Source: Pogostemon cablin
Taxonomy: Eukaryota; Streptophyta; Magnoliopsida; Lamiales; Lamiaceae
Length of the DNA stretch: 64,000 nucleotides
NCBI GenBank assembly: GCA_023678885.1
Contig: CM042972.1
Coordinates: forward strand, 11,800,501 to 11,864,500
Direction of reading: 5' to 3'
Shown: in pieces, positions 1 to 11,318 of the stretch
Layout of the letters: the number at the start of each line of letters is the position of its first letter
How positions within the stretch are numbered: position 1 is the stretch's first letter
Translations under genes and position numbers: made by a program
The notes under the pieces: model-generated
Databases searched by the model: none
The model's input: only the letters and a program-made list of their open reading frames with translations
Told to the model about the DNA's origin: nothing

Positions 1-290
1 GAGGATAGGCCGGTTTTGGTTCCGGTTTGGAACCGCCGGTTCCAGTTTTCTCTTTTTTTTTTTTTTAATTTTAGCCTTTAAACATAAAAAAAAAATTAGA
101 AAAACCATCGGTTTGGAACCGAAACCGCTGTTTTGATTTTATAAAATAAGGAACTAGAATTGAACCAAAATATATCCGATTTTGGTTCCGTTTTGGCTGG
201 TTCTGGAACCGACGATTCCGATTCCGGTTGAAACTGCCGGTTCCCGGTTCAGAACTGCAGGTTTCGGTTAAAATGTGCATATCTATGCTG
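1..290. repeat. Degenerate GGTTCCGGTTT-rich repeat block
   Basis: The block is built from imperfect copies of GGTTCCGGTTTGGAACCG and its complement, separated by an AT-rich stretch. Clustered short motifs of this kind are typical of the subterminal parts of non-autonomous hAT-like elements. The left end lies outside the window, so termini and target duplication cannot be checked. No credible gene is present. Confidence 0.4.
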
Positions 291-397
291 GTGGCGGTGG
301 TGAGATCAGAAACCATGAGGATGATGGCGCCTGCTAGGGTTAGGTAGGCGGATGGGTGTAGGAATTGAGAGGATCATAATTCTCGTTAGAGATATTA

Positions 398-540
398 GGC
401 TCATGATACCATATAGAATTGTGATTGTGATAATTGTATTGATTCACAATAGTGTGTTTATACACAATTACAACATTGGAAAGAATCAATCACAAATAAA
501 TACAAAGATATACAAGGAGTGATTTTAGCTAATTCTAACA
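398..540 (-). mobile_element. Short LTR plus tRNA-Met-type primer site (TRIM/copia-like fragment)
   Basis: Read on the minus strand, a segment starting TGTTAGAATTAGC at 540 runs about 120 bases to CACAATCACA. It is followed by ATGGTATCATGAGCC (complement of 398-412), a variant of the tRNA-iMet primer site used by copia elements and TRIMs. The LTR is very short. The second LTR and internal region would lie to the left and are not recognisable here. Confidence 0.45.
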
Positions 541-1138
541 ATATTTCTAAATAAATTAAATTAACTAACAGGACAGGAAAATATAAATGATGATTTTTTT
601 TATCCCATGTTGGAGATCACTTTACAATAATTTTCCACCCTAACAATTGTATTTTGTGAAGAAATATACAAAGCAACCTTTTTCAGAGTTGACTTGTGGC
701 TTACAAAAAATTATATCTTGTGTAGAAATATAAATATTATAATTAAACACCATTGATTAGTCAACAACTTGTCTCAGAGTTGACTTGTAAGTAGCTCTTA
801 TTGTCCATCTTTTTAAGCCCTAACCATGAACTCTTCACTCATTTCTCTACGTATACAATAAATTTTCAGACATAAATATTCTTCTTGTCTTAATCCACAT
901 TTATAAAAAAATAGCTACTCATACTAATTGAATAAGACCATTTAGAAAAATTTGTCTTCCATATAAACTTCCAGTGCAAAGAATTATGAAAAGACAATAT
1001 ACATAGTAGAAAACCTTTCAGTTCAAATCTGGAACCCATATTAATTCCACAAATGCTACATACAACATATCATAAACAATCAGTTATGGTCATCTTGTAA
1101 CTAAAAAAAAAGTATTAAACACATAGGTTTAATAATTA
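541..1138. other. AT-rich spacer, nothing recognised
   Basis: I see no coding potential, RNA gene or clear element termini in this stretch. Confidence 0.5.
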
Positions 1139-1245
1139 CCTGATGTTCCAGATTTAACAAAATGTACCCAATTTCTTGATCAGAGTCTCCTTCGTCATTC
1201 CTATTCCTCTATCACGGATGGATAGTATTTTCTTCTTATTAGTTT
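1139..1245 (-). pseudogene. HSP90 (GRP94/endoplasmin-like) exon fragment
   Basis: The minus strand translates to KKKILSIRDRGIGMTKETL followed by IKKLGT and, after a one-base frame change, KSGTS and a GT splice-like end. This matches the conserved ATP-binding N-terminal region of HSP90 proteins, where DxGIGMT contacts nucleotide. The wording LSIRDRGIGMTKE is closest to the plant ER-resident GRP94 (HSP90-7) type. Only this one exon-sized piece is visible; an intact HSP90 would need about 800 codons. The indel and the lack of flanking exons make it a gene fragment, not a working gene. Confidence 0.7.
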
Positions 1246-1843
1246 AATCTACAGTTATAAAAAAAATAGCCATAGTAATTAAATAACACATTTCAGAAAA
1301 AAAAATCTCTCCATATAAATTTTCACTACAAAGAGTATAAGAAGACAATATACATAGTGGAAAACCCAATTATCCATGCACGCTTTTATGAGAACTGATA
1401 CATGAATGGAGTTCTAGCTGACTCGACTCACTTGCACACATAAGGCAAATATTAATTCAAATACAAAAGGCAAATAGAATAACAATGTCACAAATCAAAG
1501 CCTATCAAAATCAAACATTATTATAAATTACTGAATTATAAAAATTCACTCAACAAACCTCGCATCAATAGAAATTCGAAAAAAATACATATAAATTGCA
1601 AAAATAAACCAACTTATTCAACATTTATATTTTAGAAAGAGAGATACTGATCTTTTAAAAAACTTTATGTTATCTATTTTTTTAGTAGTTTGCAAAAGTA
1701 AACGAACTTATTCAGAAAAAAATCCCACTTCGTGTTTGCTATTTTAAGAGTCTTACGTAAAATTTTCAACTACTATAAAATCATAAGTATCTCAGTACCA
1801 AATATTATTTCCCTTAGGATATGCACATAGTAATTAGAAATAC

Positions 1844-2301
1844 CTATTTATCTTTATATGATACAAAAAAGATCCACCATAAGTTTTGGGATCAAGATTA
1901 AAATCTATGGAATTGAGCACAGAGCCAACGTGATGATTATCTGCATTAATTTTCCATACCTGAGAAATAAATAACCTAGCGAGTAAGATTCAATATCTAA
2001 AAAATACAAATAAAAAGAAGATTCTTGATATACAGCTACTGAGGGAGAAACTATTATTTCCAAGTCATGAAGTAAAGTGTCGAGAGTTCTAATTTAAGGT
2101 TGTCCAAGACTTTTATTATCCAGTAAATTTATAAATTAACTCTTATCCTTCTTTATATATTAGTTGTGATTGACACTGTATCTTTTGGTTAAAAAAAAGC
2201 AAGAAAGAGTGATAAATTAAATAACAACACTTATTGATGAAAATTAATACTTACTTCTTTAATTCCTAAAGCATAAGTCTGATTTAGAGCTTGTCCTTTC
2301 T
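1844..2301 (-). pseudogene. ETF-ubiquinone oxidoreductase-like gene fragment (two exons)
   Basis: Two minus-strand exon-like blocks, 2255-2301 and 1844-1959, are flanked by plausible AG and GT splice sites. They join in frame as KGQALNQTYALGIKE then VWKINADNHHVGSVLN, and continue through DPKTYGGSFLYH. This strongly resembles the part of electron-transfer flavoprotein-ubiquinone oxidoreductase near its ubiquinone-binding region, a mitochondrial inner-membrane enzyme passing electrons from ETF to quinone. I could not find exons for the rest of the roughly 600-residue protein on either side. The exons that remain are open, so this is a recent fragment, perhaps captured by a transposon, or part of a very decayed gene. 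Confidence 0.65.
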
Positions 2302-2647
2302 CTTATAAAAACAATGTATTCAGCAAATAAAGATACATTTGTCCTTCAACCCATCCCATCTACCACCTAGTAAATAGACCTAAAAATAAGAAAATCTTGG
2401 GTGACTGATATATGAAAAATAATGGCAAATGGTAAATTGGACTCACTTACAGACATCTATTCATTCAAGTTTGTTCATGTAGTTGGAACCATGCATCTCA
2501 CCTTGACATTAACTTTATTAAGAAGATCCAATTTGAGTTCATAGAGATTGTTGTTGGCTCAAGCAGTGGCAGAAAATGTTAACTTTCCTTCATGTCCAAC
2601 ATTCGTTTTCAAGGATAGCAGTGGCAGAAAGGTCTGCTAAACTGATA

Positions 2648-2844
2648 CTCCCTCCGTCCGATTCTAATGTAGTCATTTGCTTTTTGCACATGGCTTAAGG
2701 TGTATTATTATTATACGTAAAGTGGGTAGTTGTATTAGAGGGAAGTGGCGGACCATATTTTGTACTTTTTTACTAAATAGGGGAAATGGATACATTTGAA
2801 GTAGACGCCAAAAATAATAAAATAGATACTTTAGAAGAAGGGAG
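2648..2844. mobile_element. Stowaway-type MITE
   Basis: The element has inverted ends CTCCCTCCGTCC and GAAGAAGGGAG and is flanked by TA on both sides. Size and ends fit Stowaway (Tc1/mariner) MITEs. Confidence 0.75.
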
Positions 2845-2849
2845 TATTA

Positions 2850-4437
2850 TATTTTCACCAAATATAAGATGATGATTTAAGATCAGTGCATATAATGTAT
2901 TTATATGATAATAATGTATTAGTTTGTCTGCAAAATAAAGCAAAAGCTCTCCATTGGATTCCTTTCCATACAATTGAAGACCTGCATGAACTTATCATAG
3001 TAAGCATTATCTAAAAAAATAATAATTCATTGACCTAATTATTCACTACAAATCGTTGAGCACCTATCAACAATGTTCTATATGATAATTTCATGTTTAA
3101 GTGAACTATATATTCTTTAAAAAAATGCATGTCTCATTTGTAGTTAAAAAACCTTAATTCAAGTAGATAAACTGCCCCTAATAAATATGAATCATACAGT
3201 TGGCTTCAAATTACTATTATCTCCAAATAGAAGGGATAGTTTGAGTTGTATTTTTTAAAAAAATCAAATTAATACAAATATTTTGCACTCAATTAAGATG
3301 CTATTAATAAAAATAAAAGAGGAGAATTAAAATAATTAGTGTGCACCTGTAAACCATACAGTATGCAGATTTTAGAAGAAAATCCTAATCCTTATTGAAT
3401 TAGGTAAGGTTAAAAGAAGTCCAACATAATAATAGGATACAATTCATTAGAAATTAAAGAGAAACCAATTAGACTTATAAACATCATATTATCAAAACCA
3501 GCAATATCTTGTTATCTGCAAAGAACTCCCGGAGATTCTACGAAGCACCAGAAGGACAGAAATACCTTAGGTACATTCAATGATAAAGAAAAAGAAAAGA
3601 GAAAAGGGATACAATTCGGGAATGGTCTAAACTGCATTGATTGCCAAGTATCATGAATCTCATCCCCGTTACTGCCAAATTACAAATTTAATATCATAAA
3701 CACAAAAGTCATATGCAAACATATATAAAAAAATTTACATGTGAATAAACATGTGAATAATTAAGTTAAACATTATTCAAAACTCACACACAATAAATAA
3801 TTACATTGAAATTCCATTGGCGGAAAGAGAGGGAAACAACTGATAATTGATGAAGAAGCCATAGAAATTGTAAGATGAATACGCGGATAAAGCTATCAAA
3901 TTGTAAAAATATTATTCTATACATATACTTGGTGCACTTTCGTAATATGGAAGAGGAGGGTGAGGCGGCGGCCGCAATAGCAATAGGCTGAGAATCAACA
4001 TCTCGTGAGAAAATGCAATGGTCAATACATCTATAACAAAAAAGTATGATGGTCATAATCCAATAGTATACTTAATGAAGAAAACAGACTACACTTACAC
4101 CCCACTTTATCAAGTACGTCAAATATTTGATCTTCCAGGTTTAAAATATTTAAGGTCATCCTTTCATTAAATTTCTATTGCAGATAGGTTCCTCAGCTTA
4201 CAACCAAGCCACAGAAAGTCATATACGGAATACTCAACCAACTCCACCATATTTATAAATAATAATACATGTGGTTCACACATGTAAGACAATCTATACC
4301 TCAGATATTGATTCGGTAGCAAACTATTAGCCTTTTAATTCATCTTTCTGGCATACGTAATGATATTGATATGTTAAACTATTACCCTAAATCGCACTAA
4401 GAAGCCTAGTGGATTCTTTCATTTGTTTCTCTGTATA
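2850..4437. other. Spacer with weak exon-like traces on the minus strand
   Basis: Mostly AT-rich. Minus-strand stretches near 3530-3670 and 4090-4160 are short open segments with splice-like edges, but I recognise no protein family in them. They may belong to the same fragmented gene material as the two pseudogene pieces to the left. Confidence 0.3.
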
Positions 4438-4439
4438 TA

Positions 4440-4655
4440 CTCCCTCCGTCCGTTTTCAAGGGTATCATTTTTCCATGTTAGGTGTCCGTCCCCAAGGGTC
4501 TCATTTCCTTTTTTATCCACACACACCCACTAATATAACTAAAAAATAGGACTCACACCTCTACTAATACAACTACCCACTTCATATTAAATAACAATAC
4601 TCTTTAATCTCCGTGCCCAAAAGCAAATGGCACCCTTGAATCCGGACGGAGGGAG
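4440..4655. mobile_element. Stowaway-type MITE
   Basis: The ends TCCCTCCGTCCG and CGGACGGAGGGAG are inverted repeats flanked by TA. The interior is the usual MITE sequence with no coding capacity. Confidence 0.8.
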
Positions 4656-5247
4656 TAATCAACATTCACAAAATATTATTCAACTTTCAACAGATTATAT
4701 TATAATTTTTAAGTCAAATAAACTCTATAAAAAATTGAAACAAAAGGTCCCAAGATTCCCAAAGGCTATCAATACTCAAGACCTAAACACGAAAAACTAC
4801 TCTCCAGTACAACTCAAATATAATTGGTCTTTTGTATTGGGAATATACCCAAATAAAATTGAAGTATTAATTAAAACAGAACTGATATCAAGAAACCTAT
4901 TTCTGTAATGTTAATTCGCTATATTGAAATCAAATAGATTGCAATGGTGAGAAAGGGTTATTTACTCTCAATAACATTAGAGCGTGCTCAGGCAGATGAG
5001 AAAGGGCGATTTACTCTCCAATAATGTTATTAGAACAGTAGATTATAGAATAAAAGAGATGAGGGTGAATATAGAAAAATTGAGTAATTCTAAACACGCA
5101 GAAAATAACCAACGTACAATGTGGCCTCTCAATTTTCTTGCTTAATTTGGAGATTTAATAATCAGAAACAAAGAAAGTAGAGAAGAAATAAGAGAATTAC
5201 GCAATTGTAGACGGTGGACGAACAATGAAATCGATAGAGGACATCAT

Positions 5248-6229
5248 CAAGGATAAAAATATCGATATCGGTTAAAATATCGGTACCTCAAATTTATGAA
5301 TATATCGATGGATATATTGAATATCGATATCGATATCACGAAAACTTGAAAAAAATAGAAAAAAATTAAGTTATTAACTTTTCAATATATTATAACTAAT
5401 TTTAATATATGAATACACTTTAAAAATCTCAATAAAACTCACAACACATGATAAGCAAATCAATAACATATTTAAATAGTTTGGAGTCATACAATTATTA
5501 TTACTTGTTGTTTAATACATAATAACTAATACCGAAATGATGATCTATGAGACTCAATTGTAAAACATGTCATGCCGTCTAGATCTAAACAATATTGGTA
5601 CCAGCTAATCAAATTAGAAAAATTCTAAAAATAGTTCTGAATGTGCTAGTAATACGTCGTTCTATCTTGTCCAATTGTTTGACTATGGATTAGAGAGTGT
5701 GGGCTAATCCAATCACCATGTTGTTGAGACATAATTGAATAATGATTGAACCCTCTTGATTTACTTAGTCATAATAATGTTAATGAAAAGTTATAACAAT
5801 TTTAATAATAAGTAATAATTAATTAATCAAAAGTAAAATAATAGCACTATGAGATAGTTTCACGCAAGTGTTACTTTATTTTTATTTTATTTTTTAAATT
5901 AAACATATTAATAACAAAAAAAGTATTTGGTTAGTAAAACAAAAAACTATTTTATTTTTTTAAAATTATAGATATTTTTTTGATATTTTCGATATATCCT
6001 CGATATTTTATCGATATTGTATCGATATTTCCTTGATATATCTCGATGTCTGGGAAAATTTGAACTGTGGCAATTCGATATCGATATTATTTTCGATATT
6101 TCTCGATATTTCCCGATATATCCTCGATATAAAAAAAGATATCATTTTTTCCCATATCGATATCGGTACTCTCAAAAAATGAATATATCGTGGATATATC
6201 GTAAATATATCGGAATATTTTCGTCCTTG
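5248..6229. mobile_element. Non-autonomous hAT-like element with CGATAT repeats
   Basis: The ends are CAAGGATAAAAATAT and ATATTTTCGTCCTTG, imperfect inverted repeats. They are flanked by 8-bp near-identical duplications, GACATCAT on the left and GACATCAC on the right, the target-site length of hAT transposons. About 100 bases at each end are packed with ATCGATAT-type motifs in opposite orientation. No transposase is present. Confidence 0.75.
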
Positions 6230-6485
6230 GACATCACCTTCTTCTTCAAATAATGGCTCGGGAATCAATGGGCAGCTAATAATAAATATACAGGGCCAGG
6301 GTAGATTGTCTAATTGGGGCAGAAAATTTGTTTTAGGTTAAAAAAAAAGTGAATCATCTTAATACAAATGGAAGAATAAGATCAAATACAGAAATAAACT
6401 CTCAAGATTAGATAAAGAATAAGCCTAAAATAGAAACCGACTTTTAGTCGGGAAGGTGAAAAGACATAAATGCCCCAACTTGTGC

Positions 6486-6488
<3 letters not shown>

Positions 6489-6566
<78 letters not shown>
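6489..6566. repeat. (TA)n microsatellite
   Basis: An uninterrupted run of TA dinucleotides about 78 bases long. Confidence 0.95.
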
Positions 6567-6568
<2 letters not shown>

Positions 6569-6569
6569 A

Positions 6570-7249
6570 CTACATTAGAATATTGCTATATTATTTAATC
6601 TTTGTAAGAAAATATATATAACCGTTAAGATGATGAGACGAATGGAATACTTCATATTATTTTTAAAAAAAAATCTAATCTTATCAAAATTACTCTTTAG
6701 TATATTAAAAAAACTTTTTAGAGTGATAAATTATTACACTACTAATTAAAAAATAAAATAAAATATTACTTATCAAATGAATTTGATATATTATGATTTT
6801 TTATATTCTTGTTTTTTCATTTGGCTAATTATTCATCTCTATAAAAAGTAATAATCTATGTACTAAAAAGTATTTTTAGTAAATTAGGGTGAATGATAAA
6901 TCAAAATTTCTTTATAAATTAGTGCCAATATACAAAATTACCCAAAATGCAATGGTAAAAATTAATTTTGCCAATCCTTCAAAAAAAAGTTATTAATTCT
7001 ACCCATTTGCCAATTTTCGGGCAGTTTTACCCTCGAAAAAAGAAAAGTTGAAAGTCAGATTGGTCAACCGGTCAAACAGGTCAACTGGTCAAAATTTTCA
7101 TTCATTAGTACTTGTTGGTAACCATGCTGGTAGACTTAATGGTAACCATGCAGGTGGACGTAATGGTGACTATGCTGGTAGTCCAAATTATATTTTAAAA
7201 CACAGCACCATTTCAACTTAATTTTCTTCAATTTCCTCACACTTTAAAA
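6570..7249. other. AT-rich spacer, possibly viral leader at its right end
   Basis: No gene is seen in most of it. From about 7040 the composition changes to repeated GGTCAAC and GGTAACCATGC motifs running up to the viral primer site, so this part may be pararetroviral leader. Confidence 0.35.
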
Positions 7250-7261
7250 TGGTATCAGAGC
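7250..7261 (+). promoter_or_regulatory. Viral minus-strand primer-binding site (tRNA-iMet)
   Basis: TGGTATCAGAGC is the complement of the initiator tRNA-Met 3' end, used to prime reverse transcription in caulimovirids. Copia elements share the motif, but here it lies about 50 bases before viral coding sequence in the same orientation. Confidence 0.8.
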
Positions 7262-7302
7262 CCTAGATTTATTTATTTATGAATAGAAAAATTGTTATAT
7301 AG

Positions 7303-8061
7303 TTGTATCACTTAACAAGAGGAGAGTTTCAAAAAACAAATTGGATCCGAACGAAAGTTCGACATCCGAGAGTGACAACACTATTAGCCCTGTTCAAGGC
7401 TGGAGAAACAACGCCTTCTTGCCTGTTGGATATGATGAAACGAGTAGCTCTATATAATAATATTACAATATTTTGTATAGACAACAAGCAGAAAAGAAAG
7501 TTATGACCAACAACCGATTCTGGAAAGGTCTCAGATGAGGATGGAAAAGGCCAGAGGCACATGCTAATTACACCGAGGAAGAACATCTGGAGGAAGGCGT
7601 CAGGATGAGATACGATACTCCAAGTAGGTGTCAAGAAACATAGTAGAACTCCACAATTTCACTGAGATCCATGGGCGTGTCCCCAGACATGAACAATGGA
7701 GAAGACGATCAAGTCAAGGTCCAAAAGAGATCTGCATGCCCTATCAAATTTCATGGTGGTCAAAATGATAGAGTGGAAAGAGATAGTGGCAGATAACTCT
7801 AAGATGAACCAAGATCTTAGAGAATTACAGAAGACGGTGAAATTCTTTGGAAAATATTGTCAGAACATGTCAAAGACGATATTTGAAATCAGTCTCAAGA
7901 TGGATAAGGTGGAGACGTTGCAGAACAAACAACTTGACCTCATCAAGAAGTTAATAAATCAAGTAGAACACCTGGAAACTAAAGTGACCGAGAGAAGACC
8001 AGGAGAAAGATTGCCACCTACCTTCGGAATAGAACCCCTTTATAACAAAAGGGGAAGATGA
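7303..8061 (+). pseudogene. Viral 5' coding region with coiled coil (coat ORF N-terminal part)
   Basis: Open segments in two frames cover this stretch. The better one, 7696-8061, encodes about 120 residues rich in K, E, L and I with heptad-like spacing (FFGKYCQNMSKTIFEIS through LINQVEHLETKV), predicting a coiled coil. Caulimovirids often have a coiled-coil protein or coat N-terminus here that associates with virions. The 5' half holds several stops. The reading is cut by the LTR-like insertion that begins shortly downstream. I do not recognise a specific family member. Confidence 0.5.
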
Positions 8062-8149
8062 CGGAGGTCACAAGACCAAAAACTGAGAGTGAGAAGATGA
8101 TCGATATCCTTTCAGGAGAATCCACATCCCCAAATGGAAAGAGCGAATG

Positions 8150-9830
8150 ATTAGTGTGAAAATCTACATATTTTAGGGTCCGATTTAACACCATTTTGTG
8201 GAATTTATGTTTGTATTTTAACACTAAATGGTTAATTTTCATATATTTAAGATATTGGTGCATTTGAGGTGTTATTTCATATTTTTAGGTGGAAAATGGA
8301 TTAAAAGTGCAAAGTTGGAATGAAGAGTGATATCGTGAAAGAATACTGAAAAATGCATGTCCAATTTGCATAATTTTTCTGTATTACTAGTTATGTGATA
8401 TATGGTTTGAAAGCTATAGAAGAGAAGATCATTTTGGAGGTCAGATGAGGGAGTTACGATCAAAATGGTGAAGTCGCGCAAGTTGTGCCAACCAACACGA
8501 TTCATCCCATTTTTACATGACTTGTGCCCTTCAAATGTTAGATTTTGTATCAGTTTCTTATATGGATAGAAATCTGATGAAGAGAGGATCGAGTGAGCAC
8601 AAAAATCACCTCAATCGGAGTCCGGATGAAGAAGTTATGAGCAAAACCGTGAGGTCGCAGAATCTGCTGACGAGTGGCATGACCCAGCGGCCCAGTTTTC
8701 GGTCTGTACGTGTTTTTGACATGAAAAAGTCCTATTTTGAAGTAGAATACGAATTTTATCAACCTTCAACTATAAAAGGAGCTCTTGGGAGTCCCAGAAA
8801 CATAACTCTCTACAACTTTTCATCAATTTTCCATTCCATACCCTACCACAATACCGTCACCATCTCATCCACCCATCCCGAAGAGTTCATCAGTATTGCT
8901 TACTTGAGAAGGAGAACGAGAAGGTTAAGAACCACGGAAGAAAGAACGGAGAATCACTCCACAACTAGGGTTTTTCTTATTCTTTCCTTCTTACTTTTGA
9001 ATTATAGACTCATGAGATTGTTTTCATACCTAACCATGAGTGTTGCTTGTAACACCATGGACTAGTACTTCTTGGATAGTGCTAGGTTTTTGAGGTTGAA
9101 TTAGTTTGAATTGATGATCTAGACTATAGGTTGGATTTCTCCAGTATACTTATTCCTTTATTAATGCTTTGAATTTGAGACTTATATTTTTGTCTTATAT
9201 GATCTGTCCTTATTCATGAAGATGTCAATTACCTTTCAATATTTATGATTATTGCTTGTGTCATAAAGTGATTATATTTGTCTGTCTGTTTATGGGTAAT
9301 GGGGACTTAACCATACAATCTATATTCATTAGAATAATTAATATTGGACACGTAATATATCTATTAATTACCATTCTAGAGTAATTGGTTTCTTAGATTG
9401 TTAAGTGGGAATTGAAGTTTATTTCTTAAGTACCTAGAAGGGAGCAAGGATTATTCTTCTGCATCTGAGGGTTTGAACCAGATTTATGTGTTAAGTTTAC
9501 TTCACCAAAGAGATTTAACATAATTAAGTGATTGCATTCATAAAATCTGCAGGAATTCTAACCGATTGTCTAGTGATTTGATTTGACTAATTTAACTGGA
9601 TTTCCTAGTGCTATCTATCTGCTCTCATGAACACTTCATCCTTATTCTTATTTGCTACTTTATTATTTTTAGTAATTATTTTTTGCATCTTTACTTTAAT
9701 TAATTCTCTTGAAAATCCAGATTTGTCTTAGGTTAGAGTTGTCATAAATAGATTAAATAATAAGTCTAGAATTATCCTTAGGCTTCGATAATAGACTTGG
9801 TCACACGCTTATCTGCAATTGATTCCCTAC
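8150..9830 (+). mobile_element. Retroelement LTR-like insertion inside the virus
   Basis: This 1.7-kb stretch has no viral similarity and separates the coiled-coil region from coat coding. It looks like a large LTR: a long AT-rich start, a promoter-like CTATAAAAGGAGC near 8771, then a region containing GCTTGTAACACCATGG. A related sequence with GTTGTTACTTGTAACACC lies at 55510-56700 in the window. No internal retroelement genes are attached, so a solo LTR is likely. The exact ends and target duplication could not be fixed. Confidence 0.5.
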
Positions 9831-9959
9831 ACTTGGGGACATGCAAAAAGGTGAACAAGCAGTGAATCTTTAAGATCTACAAGATCTATATGAGTCCTTA
9901 TAAGGACTAACTATCGTAGATCTAAAGATGAATGTTGGAGAAATTTCAAGATGCAACGT

Positions 9960-11300
9960 GATCTGAGCCAAAATGAAGGAACTTCTGGATCACATGGAGT
10001 TCACGAAGCAAGACAAGAAGAGACATCCCAAAACCAAGGAAATTTCAAGATGAAGGCGATAGGATTGTCAACAGGAGCAAGCTGAGTTCGAGGATCTAGT
10101 CTACACTACACCCCATATGGTCAGCCTTACTTTGAACCGATAAATTCATACGGATTGATCCTAAACCTCGACACTCTATACTTCAAGAACAGAGAGACCC
10201 TGATCGACAAGTGGACAAATGCAATGAAGATCGCATGAGGTGCACTAAAGCTGGATAAAGAAGGGTTCATAAGATTCCTAACTATGAGCCTAGAAGGATC
10301 ATTAAAGTGCGCCTAGGAGAAGCTCTCAAACGAAGTCAAGAAGGAGGCCATGGAAGGCGAAGATCTCAGTAATATTGTTGATCGCATGGCCAAGATCTTC
10401 AAGATCCACTTCATCGGAGTAGGTTACTTCGAAAGTATGGAAGAACAAAAGAAGAAGAAGTATAGGAATGCCCTATACAGTCTGGAACTATTTGACATCT
10501 ATCACGCAAACGAGTGCATCAAACTCTTCACAGAGTATAGATGAAAGTCAAAGATTAAGGAGGAGAAAGTATTCCACTTATTCTTTACCAAGATTCCAAG
10601 CCAATAAAGAGAAATGCTGATCAAAGAATATGAACCATGCGAGCTTGATTCAATAACAAGAAGGATGTCCTTCCTCAAAGCCAAGATTGTGGAGTGGTCT
10701 CATCAAGCATCACTACACAAGAACTACAAGAGATTGAGGGGAATCAACAAGACAGTCCCCTTATGCTGTAAAAGTAACGATCTTCCAACCATCATTGGAA
10801 GAAATCCGAAGAAACAAAAAAGGATGAAAAAAAGTCATCCTTACACACAAAGCAGAGAATGAAGGTCCAGAAGACAAGATCCTTTTGGTCCAAACAAAAA
10901 GCCTAAATCTATAAATCAGGGCAAAGGTCTGGGCAATCAAGATGGAGTTCAAGAAGTCAAGCCTCATCCTCAGGATCAAACCAGAGAAGTACAAGAAGAA
11001 CTCCTACAAGAAAGACATTTTGAAGAGCACCCACACGAGCCAATGAAAGATTCAAAGATTACAACTACTATACGTGTGGAACTAGAGGGCATATCTCACT
11101 CGATTGCCCATAGAACCAGAAACGGGGAGTACGATAGTTCGAAACAACTCCAGAAATAGAGAAAGCTGTTTACTTCCAAGATCTGGTACATGTATATTAG
11201 TTTGAAGATATACCCTCAGACGAGAGAATCTATGGAAAAGAATTCTTCAGTCAAGACGAATCCTCCGAAGATGAGTCAGAGTGAAGAAGAAAGCTTCAGA
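9960..11300 (+). pseudogene. Pararetroviral coat protein region with zinc knuckle
   Basis: Across several frames the stretch reads as a caulimovirid coat core: a leading tryptophan segment (LIDKWTNAMKIA), a helix-rich core (IFKIHFIGVGYFESMEE, LFDIYHANECIKLFTEY) and a basic segment. It is followed by a CCHC-type knuckle at about 11065-11112 (CGTRGHISLDCP), whose first cysteine is replaced by tyrosine. A stop directly follows the knuckle. After it comes an acidic tail (DESSEDESE) near 11284, typical of these coat proteins. At least four in-frame stops and shifts interrupt it. Its position before the movement protein is unlike badnaviruses and caulimoviruses. No function can remain. Confidence 0.75.
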
Positions 11301-11318
11301 CAGGAGATGTAAGAAGAT

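Noticed and set aside
6382..6570. Open frame encoding alternating Tyr-Ile
   Set aside because: It is only a translation of the TA microsatellite.
8517..9065. 182-codon open frame inside the LTR-like insertion
   Set aside because: Its residues show no domain, and it spans the promoter-like part of an LTR. Chance open frame.
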